Shown here piece after piece: positions 8,585 to 15,813 of a stretch of DNA of 19,686 nucleotides (position 1 is its first letter; the number at the start of each line of letters is the position of its first letter). The stretch covers positions 1 through 19,686 of the forward strand of contig DLKK01000077.1 of the NCBI GenBank assembly GCA_002478955.1, read 5' to 3'. The position numbers were made by a program, and so were the translations under genes. This DNA is from Treponema sp. UBA7590 (GTDB taxonomy: Bacteria > Spirochaetota > Spirochaetia > Treponematales > Treponemataceae). A model generated the notes under the pieces. It worked only from the letters and a program-made list of their open reading frames with translations. It was not told where the DNA came from and did no database searches.

Positions 8585-9895
8585 ATGAAAAAAAACGGAC
8601 CGTTCATTTTTTTAATTTCGCTGATTTTCTCATTTTTTGCAGAAGCAAAAACCTTTGCGCTGGATTACACAGAAATTTCTTCATCACTTGCAAATTTTTT
8701 TGATTCACTTTACGGCGAAAACGAAGGAACAACTGGATTCCGTTCACTTTTAATTCCTCTTGGAGGCCGCTCTGAAAGTCTTGGTTCCGCATACACAGGA
8801 CTTTCTGACGACATAAGCTACATTGACTACAATCCGGCGGCATCCAGCATTTTAAGCCAGACTGAAATCGCGTTTTTCCACAACTCCTGGATTGCAGACT
8901 CAAACATGGAAACGCTCGCATTCACAACAAGATTCAATAATTTTGGAGTCGGCACAAAAATCTCATGTTTTTACGTTCCGTTCACCGAATATGATTCTTT
9001 TGGTTCAAGAATTACAGGAAATTATTATTCAGAGACAACCGGAAGCGCAAATTTTTCCTACAATTTTTTTTCTGGCTACAATTTCAAAGGACTTGCTGTA
9101 GGATTAAACCTGAAAGCTTCATGGCGTTCCGTTCCGGACTACGCGGACAACAATACTGGCGAAATTATTTCTGGTTCGGGACTTGAACAGTCTGCTCTTG
9201 CAATAATGGCCGATTTTGGAATGATGATTCAGTTCAACACGGCAAAATTTTTTGTCTCAGAAGAAGCAAACTTGAAAATCGGGTTCAGCCTTACAAATTT
9301 CGGAACCGCAATAACTGGATTTTCTGGAGAAAACGGAATTTCTTGCGACGATCCTCTGCCCTCAACAGTTGGAATTGGAATCTCATACAATTTTTTCCGC
9401 CCTGTGACAATTTCTATGGATTTCAGGCAACCGGTAAACCTTCAGAATTTTTCTGAATACCAAATGTTCTACGCCGGAACTGGAATTTCTGTGAAAATCA
9501 CAAAATTCTTTTCAGTTCTTGGCGGATTCCAGTTAAAAGGCGCAAATCCACGTTTCAGCCTTGGTGGAGAGGCAATTGTCTCAAAAGTAAAACTGAACGC
9601 AAATTACACGCTGGATTTGACTTCATCATTGAATCCGCTGAACCGGTTCAGCGTTTCGGCAGGCATTCTTCTTGGGGACAAAGGCCGCGCTGAAAAGCAC
9701 GAAAAAGTAAAAAAACTTTACAACGATGGAATTTATTTCTTTGCGCAAAAAGATTACGAAAAAGCAATTGAAATCTGGCAGGAAGCATTAAAAATCGACA
9801 GAAATTTTGACCCGGCAAAAACAGGAATCAGAATCGCAAGACTTTATAACGAAATGCTTCAAAACATGGAAAATCTTTCAACAACGCACAATTAA
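8585..9895 (+). CDS. UPF0164-family (FadL-like) outer-membrane protein with TPR tail
   Basis: This 436-residue exported protein starts with a signal peptide (MKKNGPF, then a hydrophobic stretch, with cleavage probably near residues 21-26). The segment around residues 55-90, including LIPLGGRSESLGSAY and a DYNPAA motif, matches the treponemal UPF0164 family. Members in T. pallidum have been modelled as FadL-like beta-barrels in the outer membrane. The middle has the alternating aromatic, glycine-rich pattern expected of beta-strands. Residues about 372-425 differ: they form one or two TPR-like helix pairs (KDYEKAIEIWQEALKI) that would sit in the periplasm. It is divergent from the TPR/phosphatase cluster and convergent with the GH57 gene, 17 bases away. 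A transport role for hydrophobic substrates is suggested by the family but not shown here. Confidence 0.85.
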   Translation: MKKNGPFIFLISLIFSFFAEAKTFALDYTEISSSLANFFDSLYGENEGTTGFRSLLIPLGGRSESLGSAYTGLSDDISYIDYNPAASSILSQTEIAFFHNSWIADSNMETLAFTTRFNNFGVGTKISCFYVPFTEYDSFGSRITGNYYSETTGSANFSYNFFSGYNFKGLAVGLNLKASWRSVPDYADNNTGEIISGSGLEQSALAIMADFGMMIQFNTAKFFVSEEANLKIGFSLTNFGTAITGFSGENGISCDDPLPSTVGIGISYNFFRPVTISMDFRQPVNLQNFSEYQMFYAGTGISVKITKFFSVLGGFQLKGANPRFSLGGEAIVSKVKLNANYTLDLTSSLNPLNRFSVSAGILLGDKGRAEKHEKVKKLYNDGIYFFAQKDYEKAIEIWQEALKIDRNFDPAKTGIRIARLYNEMLQNMENLSTTHN

Positions 9896-9912
9896 TCAGG
9901 CTAATCAAAAAA

Positions 9913-11529
9913 CTATCGCTTCTTGCTGAAAATCCTGTAGTTTATCCACGGGAAAATCTGATGTTTTTCCTCAAGGTTTGTAAGCCATTCTGTGCTGACA
10001 GTGTTTGAGCCAAGCGCATCAAAAACCGCCGTGAAATCATTTATGCTTTGCTTGAAGCGCATCTCCGCGTATTCCGGGAAAACTCCGTTCTGAATCATCT
10101 TTGCCCATCCGCTGCTCTGAGCAAACATAAGTTCTTTTGCACCAAGATTCAAAAGCCTTGCCTTTAAACCTGTATCTGAAGGAAAACGCTCCGCCAAATC
10201 AACCATGCGTTCGCTGGCCTTGCGCACAAATTTCATCATCCAGTTGTTTTTGCTGGAAAGCAAATCCTCGCCGTATCCAACTCCACTGGAAGAACCGTAA
10301 TACGGCTGAATCCGCTGAAGCTCAAACGGATTTTTCGCAAGATTTTTCGGATGCTCAAGTTGGATTTCCGTTGAACAGATTTTTCTGCACACTTGTTCAA
10401 TCCAATCAATGCTTTCAAACCATTTTTCACTCAGACGGCTGATATTCACTGCGACAACCAGCGAAATTTCTTTTTCATCAGGAAGCAGTTTTTCCGCCTG
10501 GACTAATTTTTCCGCTTTTCTGTAAACAAAATCATCCGCATCTTTTAAAGCTTGGGATTTTGCATCATCAGCGGAATAAACATTTTCAGTTTCACAAGGA
10601 TTTGTCACGGTAGACTCAGAATCACCGCCTTTATTCCAGTATTTATATCCAATCGAATAGCGTGACGTTCCTTTTTTCACAAAAGACTCAATATCTTCAG
10701 CTGGCAAAGAAAAAATCACATCGCGGTTTTCAGAACGGTACACAGGATTTTCAGAATAGCCTTCCTCGCCCATAATCTCTTTGTCCGAAAAACCGTCGCG
10801 GCCGAAAGCCACAAGCGCATTTGTAAATCTTGCCGGGGAAAAAATTCCTTTTTTCGGTTCAATTTCGCTGAAAAGGAAACTGTGCGCATCCAAAATCGTG
10901 TAATTCATTCCATAAGCACGAAGAACTTTTTCAACACCATCGTAATATCCAAGCTCAGGAAGCCAGAATCCATCTGGAACTTCGCCAAAAAAACTTCTGT
11001 AGGCAAAAATTCCAGCCTCAACCTGGGCAGACATGATTTCCGGCATATCATTGTAAAACGGAAGAAAAATATCCGTGGCGCAAGTCGCAAGAATTTCAAC
11101 AAAACCCTTTTTTTTGAACTCAGCAATTTTCTTCACAAGACGACAGCCAAAATTTTCAAACGCAACCTTATCACTTTCAGCTTTTTCAAGGCAGGACTTT
11201 ACCGCATCCAAAAGTTTTCCAGCAGTTTTTACGCGCTCAATCTCTTTTTTTCCAAATTCAATTTTTTTATCAAGCCATTCAATATATTGAGCCTGAATTT
11301 CCGGATCTTCCAGCAAAGTGCAAAGCGCAGGCGTAAGAACAAGAGAAATCCTGCAAGGAATTTTTTCCGCCTCGAATTTTTCAAGCATTTTCACCAGCGG
11401 AATATAGACATTTGAGATTGACTCAAAAAGATAGCTCCGCTCGCCAGCGTAAAGAACAGTTTCTTCCCCAGTATGTTTTATGTATTCCTGACTCGTATTA
11501 AGAATTAGAACAAATTTCTTTTGTGCCAT
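9913..11529 (-). CDS. GH57 alpha-glucan branching-enzyme homologue, probably inactive
   Basis: This 538-residue cytoplasmic protein has the full length and fold pattern of GH57 1,4-alpha-glucan branching enzymes, including the C-terminal helical region with EYAEMRF. The catalytic motifs are largely lost. Motif 1, normally HxHxPY, reads NTSQEY (11-16). Motif 2, normally ATHxxLP, reads ATDIFLP (151-157). Motif 3 keeps the nucleophile Glu at E192 (WLPELGYY). Motif 4, normally FDTELFGHWW, reads VNISRLSEKW, so the acid/base Asp is N362. Motif 5, normally SSDW, reads SSGW. It is therefore probably not a branching enzyme and may bind glucan or regulate. The start has an AGGA site 8 bases upstream. 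It follows the DUF4912 gene by 28 bases, which suggests co-transcription. The motif comparison is from memory of the family. Confidence 0.85.
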   Translation of the reverse strand: MAQKKFVLILNTSQEYIKHTGEETVLYAGERSYLFESISNVYIPLVKMLEKFEAEKIPCRISLVLTPALCTLLEDPEIQAQYIEWLDKKIEFGKKEIERVKTAGKLLDAVKSCLEKAESDKVAFENFGCRLVKKIAEFKKKGFVEILATCATDIFLPFYNDMPEIMSAQVEAGIFAYRSFFGEVPDGFWLPELGYYDGVEKVLRAYGMNYTILDAHSFLFSEIEPKKGIFSPARFTNALVAFGRDGFSDKEIMGEEGYSENPVYRSENRDVIFSLPAEDIESFVKKGTSRYSIGYKYWNKGGDSESTVTNPCETENVYSADDAKSQALKDADDFVYRKAEKLVQAEKLLPDEKEISLVVAVNISRLSEKWFESIDWIEQVCRKICSTEIQLEHPKNLAKNPFELQRIQPYYGSSSGVGYGEDLLSSKNNWMMKFVRKASERMVDLAERFPSDTGLKARLLNLGAKELMFAQSSGWAKMIQNGVFPEYAEMRFKQSINDFTAVFDALGSNTVSTEWLTNLEEKHQIFPWINYRIFSKKR

Positions 11530-11557
11530 TTATTTTTCCTGTTGAATTAGCCGCAAA

Positions 11558-12226
11558 TTACGAAAAAGATTCGCGATGATTTTTGTAATGCTCAAGCAAA
11601 AGCTCGTTCATTCCAGAAAGTTTCATTATTTCAGATACATTTTCCATTTTTCCAGGCTGAAGAAGCGCAAAACGTTCACAACCTTTCGGTTTTTCAAGAA
11701 TTCTGGAAGATGCAAGAATATCTACAAAATTATCAAGATTGAAAAGAAGATCCACGCGGAAAAATTTCTTGTTCTGCGGAAGAAGCACGTATTGGCCGTC
11801 ATCTTCCTTTGAAATTTGAATGTCAAAAAATTCATCCGGCTTAACCTGGTCTTTTTCGGAAAAAGAATTGACACGGATTCGCATCTGGCTCACAAATGCC
11901 TTTTCCAGCGAAATTCTGTCCGAATCGCTGATGTTCCAGTAAACAAATGCCCAAGCCGGATTTCTAAGAACAATCCCGACTTCCGTCTGATTATATGCAC
12001 GGGGAACAAGATCTTCCTCTTTTTCAGGCTCAACTTCCTCCTCGGAAATAATCATGTCATCTTTTTCAATTTTTTCCAGATCCTCATAAACCTCAAGAAT
12101 TTCTTCTATAAGAAAATTCCGGTTAAAATCAGAAGGAACATCGATTCCCTCTTCATCAGCAATCTTTATAAGCTCTGAAAATGAAAGAGTTTCCAGATAA
12201 GCACGGTTAAGCACAACTTTTTCCAT
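11558..12226 (-). CDS. DUF4912 protein with Rho-N/SAP-like N-terminus
   Basis: This is a 222-residue soluble protein. Residues about 12-50 (LSFSELIKIADEEGIDVP and following) resemble the small helical Rho N-terminal or SAP-like module. An acidic linker spans about 50-75. The rest carries the DUF4912 signature, seen in the NPAWAFVYWNIS segment near residues 92-103 and the following beta-rich part. The function of DUF4912 is not established. Its place directly upstream of the GH57 gene, 28 bases away, suggests the two proteins act together, perhaps on a glucan. The ATG at 12226 has no Shine-Dalgarno sequence, and a good -10 box ends only 6 bases before it, so the mRNA may be leaderless. The start is otherwise fixed by the N-terminal module. 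Confidence 0.85.
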   Translation of the reverse strand: MEKVVLNRAYLETLSFSELIKIADEEGIDVPSDFNRNFLIEEILEVYEDLEKIEKDDMIISEEEVEPEKEEDLVPRAYNQTEVGIVLRNPAWAFVYWNISDSDRISLEKAFVSQMRIRVNSFSEKDQVKPDEFFDIQISKEDDGQYVLLPQNKKFFRVDLLFNLDNFVDILASSRILEKPKGCERFALLQPGKMENVSEIMKLSGMNELLLEHYKNHRESFS

Positions 12227-12232
12227 AAAATA

Positions 12233-12261
12233 ATAATCTAAAAAATCCCGATATTAGTCAA
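12233..12261 (-). promoter_or_regulatory. candidate promoter of the DUF4912-GH57 operon
   Basis: On the minus strand a strong -35 box TTGACT (12256-12261) is followed after exactly 17 bases by GATTAT (12233-12238). Only 6 bases separate the -10 box from the ATG at 12226, so transcription would start at or next to the start codon. Confidence 0.45.
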
Positions 12262-12296
12262 GCGACACCAAGTTTTATCTTTTTTATCTAAAGCTA

Positions 12297-12325
12297 TTGA
12301 AAATTCAAGATAATTATGTTAATAA
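12297..12325 (+). promoter_or_regulatory. candidate promoter of the response-regulator-like gene
   Basis: TTGAAA (12297-12302) is followed after 17 bases by TAATAA (12320-12325), a poor -10 box. As in the opposite direction, only 6 bases separate it from the ATG at 12332, and there is no Shine-Dalgarno sequence. The match is weak and depends on the symmetry with the divergent promoter. Confidence 0.28.
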
Positions 12326-12331
12326 CAAATT

Positions 12332-13066
12332 ATGAGGGTTTATATTTTTTCTCTTACACAAAATTTAGACCGAGCGCGGAAAATCCAGGAATTTCTGAAC
12401 CTAAAAGGACATTCCGCAAAACTTTTTGATTCTGACTCGCACTTTTTTAATTTTATCTACAAAAAGGAAAAAATCCCTGATTTTGTTGTCTACGATTATC
12501 TTTTGTTCAACCACAGTATTTTCAATATCTACAATTTTATGAAAAGCGAAAATTGTCTGGTTCCGCTAGTTTTTTTCAATGATCCGACAATTCATCTTGA
12601 ACCAACTGAATTTTTCTTCAAAAATATGCTGAATTTAATCTACGTGGAAAATAAAATCGACTGGGAAAAGTACGGACAGATTCTTTCAGACACCGCAGAA
12701 ATTGTTGACTCAACAAAAGAAATCCGAAACTTAAATGACGAAGCCAGACGCGAACAGAAAAATAAAGCAAAGACGCAAAAAACAGAAAAAAAGTTTCAGG
12801 AAAAAACAGAAGAAAAACCGGAAGCCCGGATTTCAAGGGAACTTTCAGGAATAAATCTTGCAATTTTCAAGAAACTTTTTGCAAATCTGAACAACTGTGT
12901 TCCGCTGGAAAAGCTGCAAAATCCAGAAGAATTAAAGAAATCACTGAAAAAGACGACGGTTTTCTGCTCAATTTCAAAAATCCGGAAAGCAATGAAATCC
13001 GCAGACGAAAAATCATTTGAAATACTAAAAAATTCAGATGGCTACACAATGATTTCACGTTATTGA
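12332..13066 (+). CDS. atypical response regulator with OmpR-like winged helix
   Basis: This 244-residue protein has two parts. Residues 1-120 follow the receiver-domain pattern: beta-1 (VYIFSL), then PDFVVYDYLLF, which puts D55 at the phosphoacceptor place. The acidic pair normally after beta-1 is missing, and the conserved Thr/Ser and Lys are not evident (VPLVFFND, LNLIYVEN). A charged Lys/Glu linker spans about 130-165. Residues about 170-242 resemble an OmpR/PhoB DNA-binding domain: an LxxLxxxxNxxVPLEKL start, a recognition-helix segment with ISKIRKAM, and the wing ending in SDGYTMI. It is probably a transcription factor that does not use ordinary phosphorylation. It diverges from the DUF4912-GH57 operon, which is the obvious candidate target. 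No histidine kinase is nearby. Confidence 0.75.
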   Translation: MRVYIFSLTQNLDRARKIQEFLNLKGHSAKLFDSDSHFFNFIYKKEKIPDFVVYDYLLFNHSIFNIYNFMKSENCLVPLVFFNDPTIHLEPTEFFFKNMLNLIYVENKIDWEKYGQILSDTAEIVDSTKEIRNLNDEARREQKNKAKTQKTEKKFQEKTEEKPEARISRELSGINLAIFKKLFANLNNCVPLEKLQNPEELKKSLKKTTVFCSISKIRKAMKSADEKSFEILKNSDGYTMISRY

Positions 13067-13082
13067 AAATTTCACCAAGTTT

Positions 13083-14048
13083 TCAGTTTTGTCCGCCGCA
13101 AAAATCATCAGGATTTCTCAATTTTTTTCCCTGCAAAATATTTTTTCCGTCAAAAAATCTGACCATCGAATTAAGGACATCGCGTTTATTTGCAGTCCAA
13201 AGAGGAGCAACAAGAATTTTTTTTGAACCATCGCCGGTCACTCGGTGAACAACAATATTTTCAGGAATTATTTCAAGGGCATCCGCCAAAAGCCCAAAAT
13301 ATTCATTTTTTTCAAGGCAACGGAAAAATCCATTTTTATAATCTTTCTCCAAATCCGTTCCTTTCAGGACATAAAGAACTGAAATTTTTATTCCGTCTAT
13401 TCCAGAATCCACCGCATATTTAATCGATTCCATCATATCATGCTTATTTTCACCAGGAAGCCCAAAAATAATATGCGCAACAACATGAATCTTAGGCACT
13501 TTCAATTTTATCCGCCTTACGCAATCCAAAAAAACTGAATTTTCATACATCCGCCGTATATATTCAACAGATTCCGTTTTCGAAGACTGAAAACCAAGTT
13601 CTATGCTCAGATAATTTTTTTCAGAAAGTTCAGCAAGATTCTCAAGCATTTTTTCAGAGATACAATCCGGCCGCGTTCCTATAGCAAGTCCGGATACATC
13701 CGCACATTCCAGCGCGGCTTTAAATTTCTCCAGAAGCGCATCCTCATCCCCATAAGTTGAGGTAAAATTCTGGAAATACGCGATATACCGGAGTTTTCGG
13801 CCATTTTTTATTTTCGAGGCGACAATCGTTTTCGCCTGCTCAACCTGTTCTTTTATTGAAACATTACGGTTCGCCGCAAAATCTCCAGAACCAGCCACGC
13901 TGCAAAAAATACAGCCGCCAAAACCTTTTGTCCCATCGCGGTTAGGGCAAGTGCACCCAGCATCCAGACTGATTTTATAAACTTTTGAACCGAAAATTTC
14001 CTGATAATATTGGCTCGCTGAATAAAAATGACCGTTTGAATAAACCAT
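13083..14048 (-). CDS. radical SAM protein, TIGR01212/YhcC family
   Basis: This 321-residue cytoplasmic protein matches the TIGR01212 (YhcC-type) radical SAM family, whose reaction is unknown. Residues 22-49 hold the family signature KVYKISLDAGCTCPNRDG followed by GGCIFC. Cysteines C32, C34, C46 and C49 include the three iron-sulfur ligands. Later family features are GTRPDCI (near 124), SIELGFQSS (near 147) and HIIFGLPGE (near 192), with a C-terminal HRVTGDG segment. Length and start fit the family. The ATG at 14048 lacks a clear ribosome-binding site and lies 10 bases past the T-run of the tRNA terminator, leaving no room for an ordinary promoter of its own. It is convergent with the response-regulator-like gene, 16 bases away. 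Confidence 0.9.
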   Translation of the reverse strand: MVYSNGHFYSASQYYQEIFGSKVYKISLDAGCTCPNRDGTKGFGGCIFCSVAGSGDFAANRNVSIKEQVEQAKTIVASKIKNGRKLRYIAYFQNFTSTYGDEDALLEKFKAALECADVSGLAIGTRPDCISEKMLENLAELSEKNYLSIELGFQSSKTESVEYIRRMYENSVFLDCVRRIKLKVPKIHVVAHIIFGLPGENKHDMMESIKYAVDSGIDGIKISVLYVLKGTDLEKDYKNGFFRCLEKNEYFGLLADALEIIPENIVVHRVTGDGSKKILVAPLWTANKRDVLNSMVRFFDGKNILQGKKLRNPDDFCGGQN

Positions 14049-14058
14049 AAAAGAAATG

Positions 14059-14096
14059 AAAAAAAAAGATTCAAATGATAAAAATCATCTGAATCT
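14059..14096 (-). terminator. Rho-independent terminator after tRNA-Arg
   Basis: Read on the minus strand, AGATTCA and ATGAT pair with ATCAT and TGAATCT around a TTTT loop, with one internal mismatch. A run of nine T follows, part of it paired. It begins 2 bases past the tRNA 3' end. Confidence 0.85.
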
Positions 14097-14098
14097 TC

Positions 14099-14173
14099 TG
14101 ATGCTTGCAAGGCTCGAACTTGCGACCTGCTGCTTAGAAGGCAGCTGCTCTAATCCAACTGAGCTAAAGCACC
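14099..14173 (-). tRNA. tRNA-Arg (anticodon UCU)
   Basis: The minus strand folds into a complete 75-base cloverleaf. The acceptor stem is GGTGCTT with AAGCATC (one G-T pair). The D arm is GCTC/GAGC. The anticodon stem is GCTGC/GCAGC with loop CTTCTAA, giving anticodon TCT, which reads AGA/AGG arginine codons. The T arm is GCAAG-TTCGAGC-CTTGC. The discriminator base is A. CCA is not encoded, because GAAG follows, so it must be added after transcription. It has its own promoter and terminator. Confidence 0.96.
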
Positions 14174-14180
14174 AAAGAGC

Positions 14181-14207
14181 AACTCTACATGGAGCAAAAC
14201 TCTGTAG
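14181..14207 (-). other. hairpin in the tRNA-Arg 5' leader
   Basis: On the minus strand, TCTACAGAG and CTC-CA-TGTAGA form a short stem with a two-base bulge, between the predicted transcription start near 14206 and the mature tRNA 5' end at 14173. It may guide processing of the precursor. It is short, so confidence is low. Confidence 0.3.
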
Positions 14208-14212
14208 AAATT

Positions 14213-14241
14213 AATATATAAAAAAAAGTTGTTTTTTACAA
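14213..14241 (-). promoter_or_regulatory. promoter of tRNA-Arg
   Basis: On the minus strand TTGTAA (14236-14241) is followed after 17 bases by TATATT (14213-14218). Both boxes are near consensus. The start would fall about 33 bases before the tRNA. Confidence 0.6.
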
Positions 14242-14263
14242 GTGCAAATCGCAATTTACTGCT

Positions 14264-14286
14264 AAAAATAGTTGTCATTTACAACT
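14264..14286 (-). terminator. probable terminator after the lipoprotein gene
   Basis: On the minus strand AGTTGT, loop AAATG and ACAACT form a 6-base stem followed by ATTTTT, 14 bases after the stop codon of the lipoprotein gene. The stem is short, but its position and T-run fit. Confidence 0.5.
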
Positions 14287-14299
14287 GGCGCATATTCAA

Positions 14300-15076
14300 T
14301 CAGTTATCCTCCTCAGCAGCATTTATTGCAACCGAGCCAAGATAAAGAACATTGCTGTAATAATTTGTAAATGAATTGTCATGGCCAACCGCAACTGCAT
14401 ACAATGTAATATAATAAATGTCTTCTTTGCTTGCAGTTCCAAAGTTCACGTCATCTTCGCCGCTTTTTGGTTTGTCATAATCGCCGTTGCTATTTTTTCG
14501 CCCGAAATCAAAAGATTTTGTATTGTCCTGGCGCATAGGAAGATATTTTTCATCATCATCCACAACAATTTTTGCTCGGTAGGCATAATTTTTCCATTCC
14601 TCACCATTTTTGTCCGCCGGTTCATGGTAATTTGTAAGCCGGATAAAAACACGCTGGTCTTTTCCACTGGAAGCCGGAATAAGAGGAGAAACATTTCTTC
14701 CGCCAACCCCAAGTTCCTGATAGCCATAAGACTGAAGCTTAGGAAATGCCGATGAAGAATTTGTAGAACTGGAAATTGAGCTGACCGCGGAAATCTGGCT
14801 GTTCATAGTTGAATAATTATTATAGATTTTGTAATAGACAGCCGTTCCCATATATTTAAAGGCACTTGCCGCTGAAGTTGAATTATCGCTATCGTTTGTG
14901 TAAAAATCAAAATACGCTGTATCAAAAGCCGCCGCATCGCCAGAATCAGAAACCGTAGGATTTGTCTGTCGCCTGAACGGAGCTTCCACAACATAATACT
15001 CTTCAAGTCCGCAACCTGGACACAAAAAAAGACAGATAAAAAAAATCGAAATATCAAAAAAAATCAACTTTTTCAT
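14300..15076 (-). CDS. putative lipoprotein of unknown function
   Basis: This 258-residue protein has a lipoprotein signal peptide: MKKL, a hydrophobic stretch, then LCPGC with the probable lipidated cysteine at C22. The -3 cysteine is not canonical, but spirochaete lipoboxes are permissive. The mature protein is polar and tyrosine-rich, with a serine-rich low-complexity segment at about 93-109. No known domain is recognised. The C-terminal half (RVFIRLTNY, RAKIVVDD, YYITLYAVAV) looks beta-rich, as in surface or periplasmic binding modules. The start is supported by GGAAG 7 bases upstream. It lies 36 bases after the TPR membrane protein gene and is probably co-transcribed with it. A hairpin terminator follows. 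Confidence 0.8.
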   Translation of the reverse strand: MKKLIFFDISIFFICLFLCPGCGLEEYYVVEAPFRRQTNPTVSDSGDAAAFDTAYFDFYTNDSDNSTSAASAFKYMGTAVYYKIYNNYSTMNSQISAVSSISSSTNSSSAFPKLQSYGYQELGVGGRNVSPLIPASSGKDQRVFIRLTNYHEPADKNGEEWKNYAYRAKIVVDDDEKYLPMRQDNTKSFDFGRKNSNGDYDKPKSGEDDVNFGTASKEDIYYITLYAVAVGHDNSFTNYYSNVLYLGSVAINAAEEDN

Positions 15077-15112
15077 ATCTGTCTTCCATTTTTTTATATA
15101 AAATTCTAAAAA

Positions 15113-15787
15113 CTACTCTTTGTCAGAAATTTCAATGCTGATGAGTCTTGATTCAGCAAGTTTTGCCCATGAGTCACTTGGTGAAGAACCAAAAAGTTCA
15201 GAATAAACTTCTACAGCACCTTTTTTATCACCTTTTGCCTCTTTTACGCGGCCAAGACTGAATTTTGCATGGTTAATCTGGTCAAAATCCTTGTAAGAAA
15301 CAACTTTCACATAAGATTTTTCTGCATCATCAAGATCCGAAGCGTCCTCATAGGCTGAACCAGCGTTAAAATAGCATAACGGAGCTGTATAAGATTTTTT
15401 ATCTTTTTCAGCCGCAGTTGTCCAAAGTCCAGCGGCTTCTGCATAATTTTTCTGTGAATATTTTACTTCTGCAGAAAGCATATTTGCACGGACTCCAATA
15501 ATTCCAGCTTTTTTATTATATTCCGCCAGATCAGACAATGCTTTTTCACGACGAGTTTCAAGAACCTCTTCTGAAAGACCAGCCGAATCTTTTGTAAGAT
15601 TGTAAGCTATTGAATCAATGTCTTCCAGACCTTTTTTATTCACATTAGAAACAACAGAATAAGTGATTCCATACCCCAAAACAAAAACTGCCAATACAAC
15701 AAGAACCACAAGAAGAATTTTGCGGTATGCCACAAAAAATCCTGATAATTTTTCTCCTGCTGTCGCTTTTTCAAATTGTGCTTTCAT
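15113..15787 (-). CDS. membrane-anchored TPR protein, YfgM-like
   Basis: This 224-residue protein has a cytoplasmic N-terminus of about 22 residues, one membrane segment at about 23-46 (LLVVLVVLAVFVLGYGI), and an extracytoplasmic C-terminal part. That part carries TPR-like helix pairs: EVKYSQKNYAEAAGLW near 108, NAGSAYEDASDLDDAEKSY near 140, and GRVKEAKGDKKGAVEVY near 180. This layout matches the YfgM/Tpr_21 type, in which YfgM works with the periplasmic chaperone network at the Sec translocon. The same role here is inference. A GGGAG site 8 bases before the ATG supports the start. It heads a two-gene unit with the lipoprotein. The 177-base gap upstream holds four hairpins. Confidence 0.82.
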   Translation of the reverse strand: MKAQFEKATAGEKLSGFFVAYRKILLVVLVVLAVFVLGYGITYSVVSNVNKKGLEDIDSIAYNLTKDSAGLSEEVLETRREKALSDLAEYNKKAGIIGVRANMLSAEVKYSQKNYAEAAGLWTTAAEKDKKSYTAPLCYFNAGSAYEDASDLDDAEKSYVKVVSYKDFDQINHAKFSLGRVKEAKGDKKGAVEVYSELFGSSPSDSWAKLAESRLISIEISDKE

Positions 15788-15813
15788 TTATTTCTCCCAT
15801 AAAAAGTCAATAA

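Noticed and set aside
10882..11415. A 177-residue open frame on the plus strand opposite the GH57 gene
   Set aside because: It lies wholly inside the well-supported GH57 gene on the other strand, has no ribosome-binding site, and its composition is the mirror of Lys/Glu-rich codons.
13064..13085. TGAAAA/TTTTCA stem between the convergent regulator and radical SAM genes
   Set aside because: Only 6 A/T-rich pairs with a 10-base loop and no proper T-run, so it is too weak to call a shared terminator.
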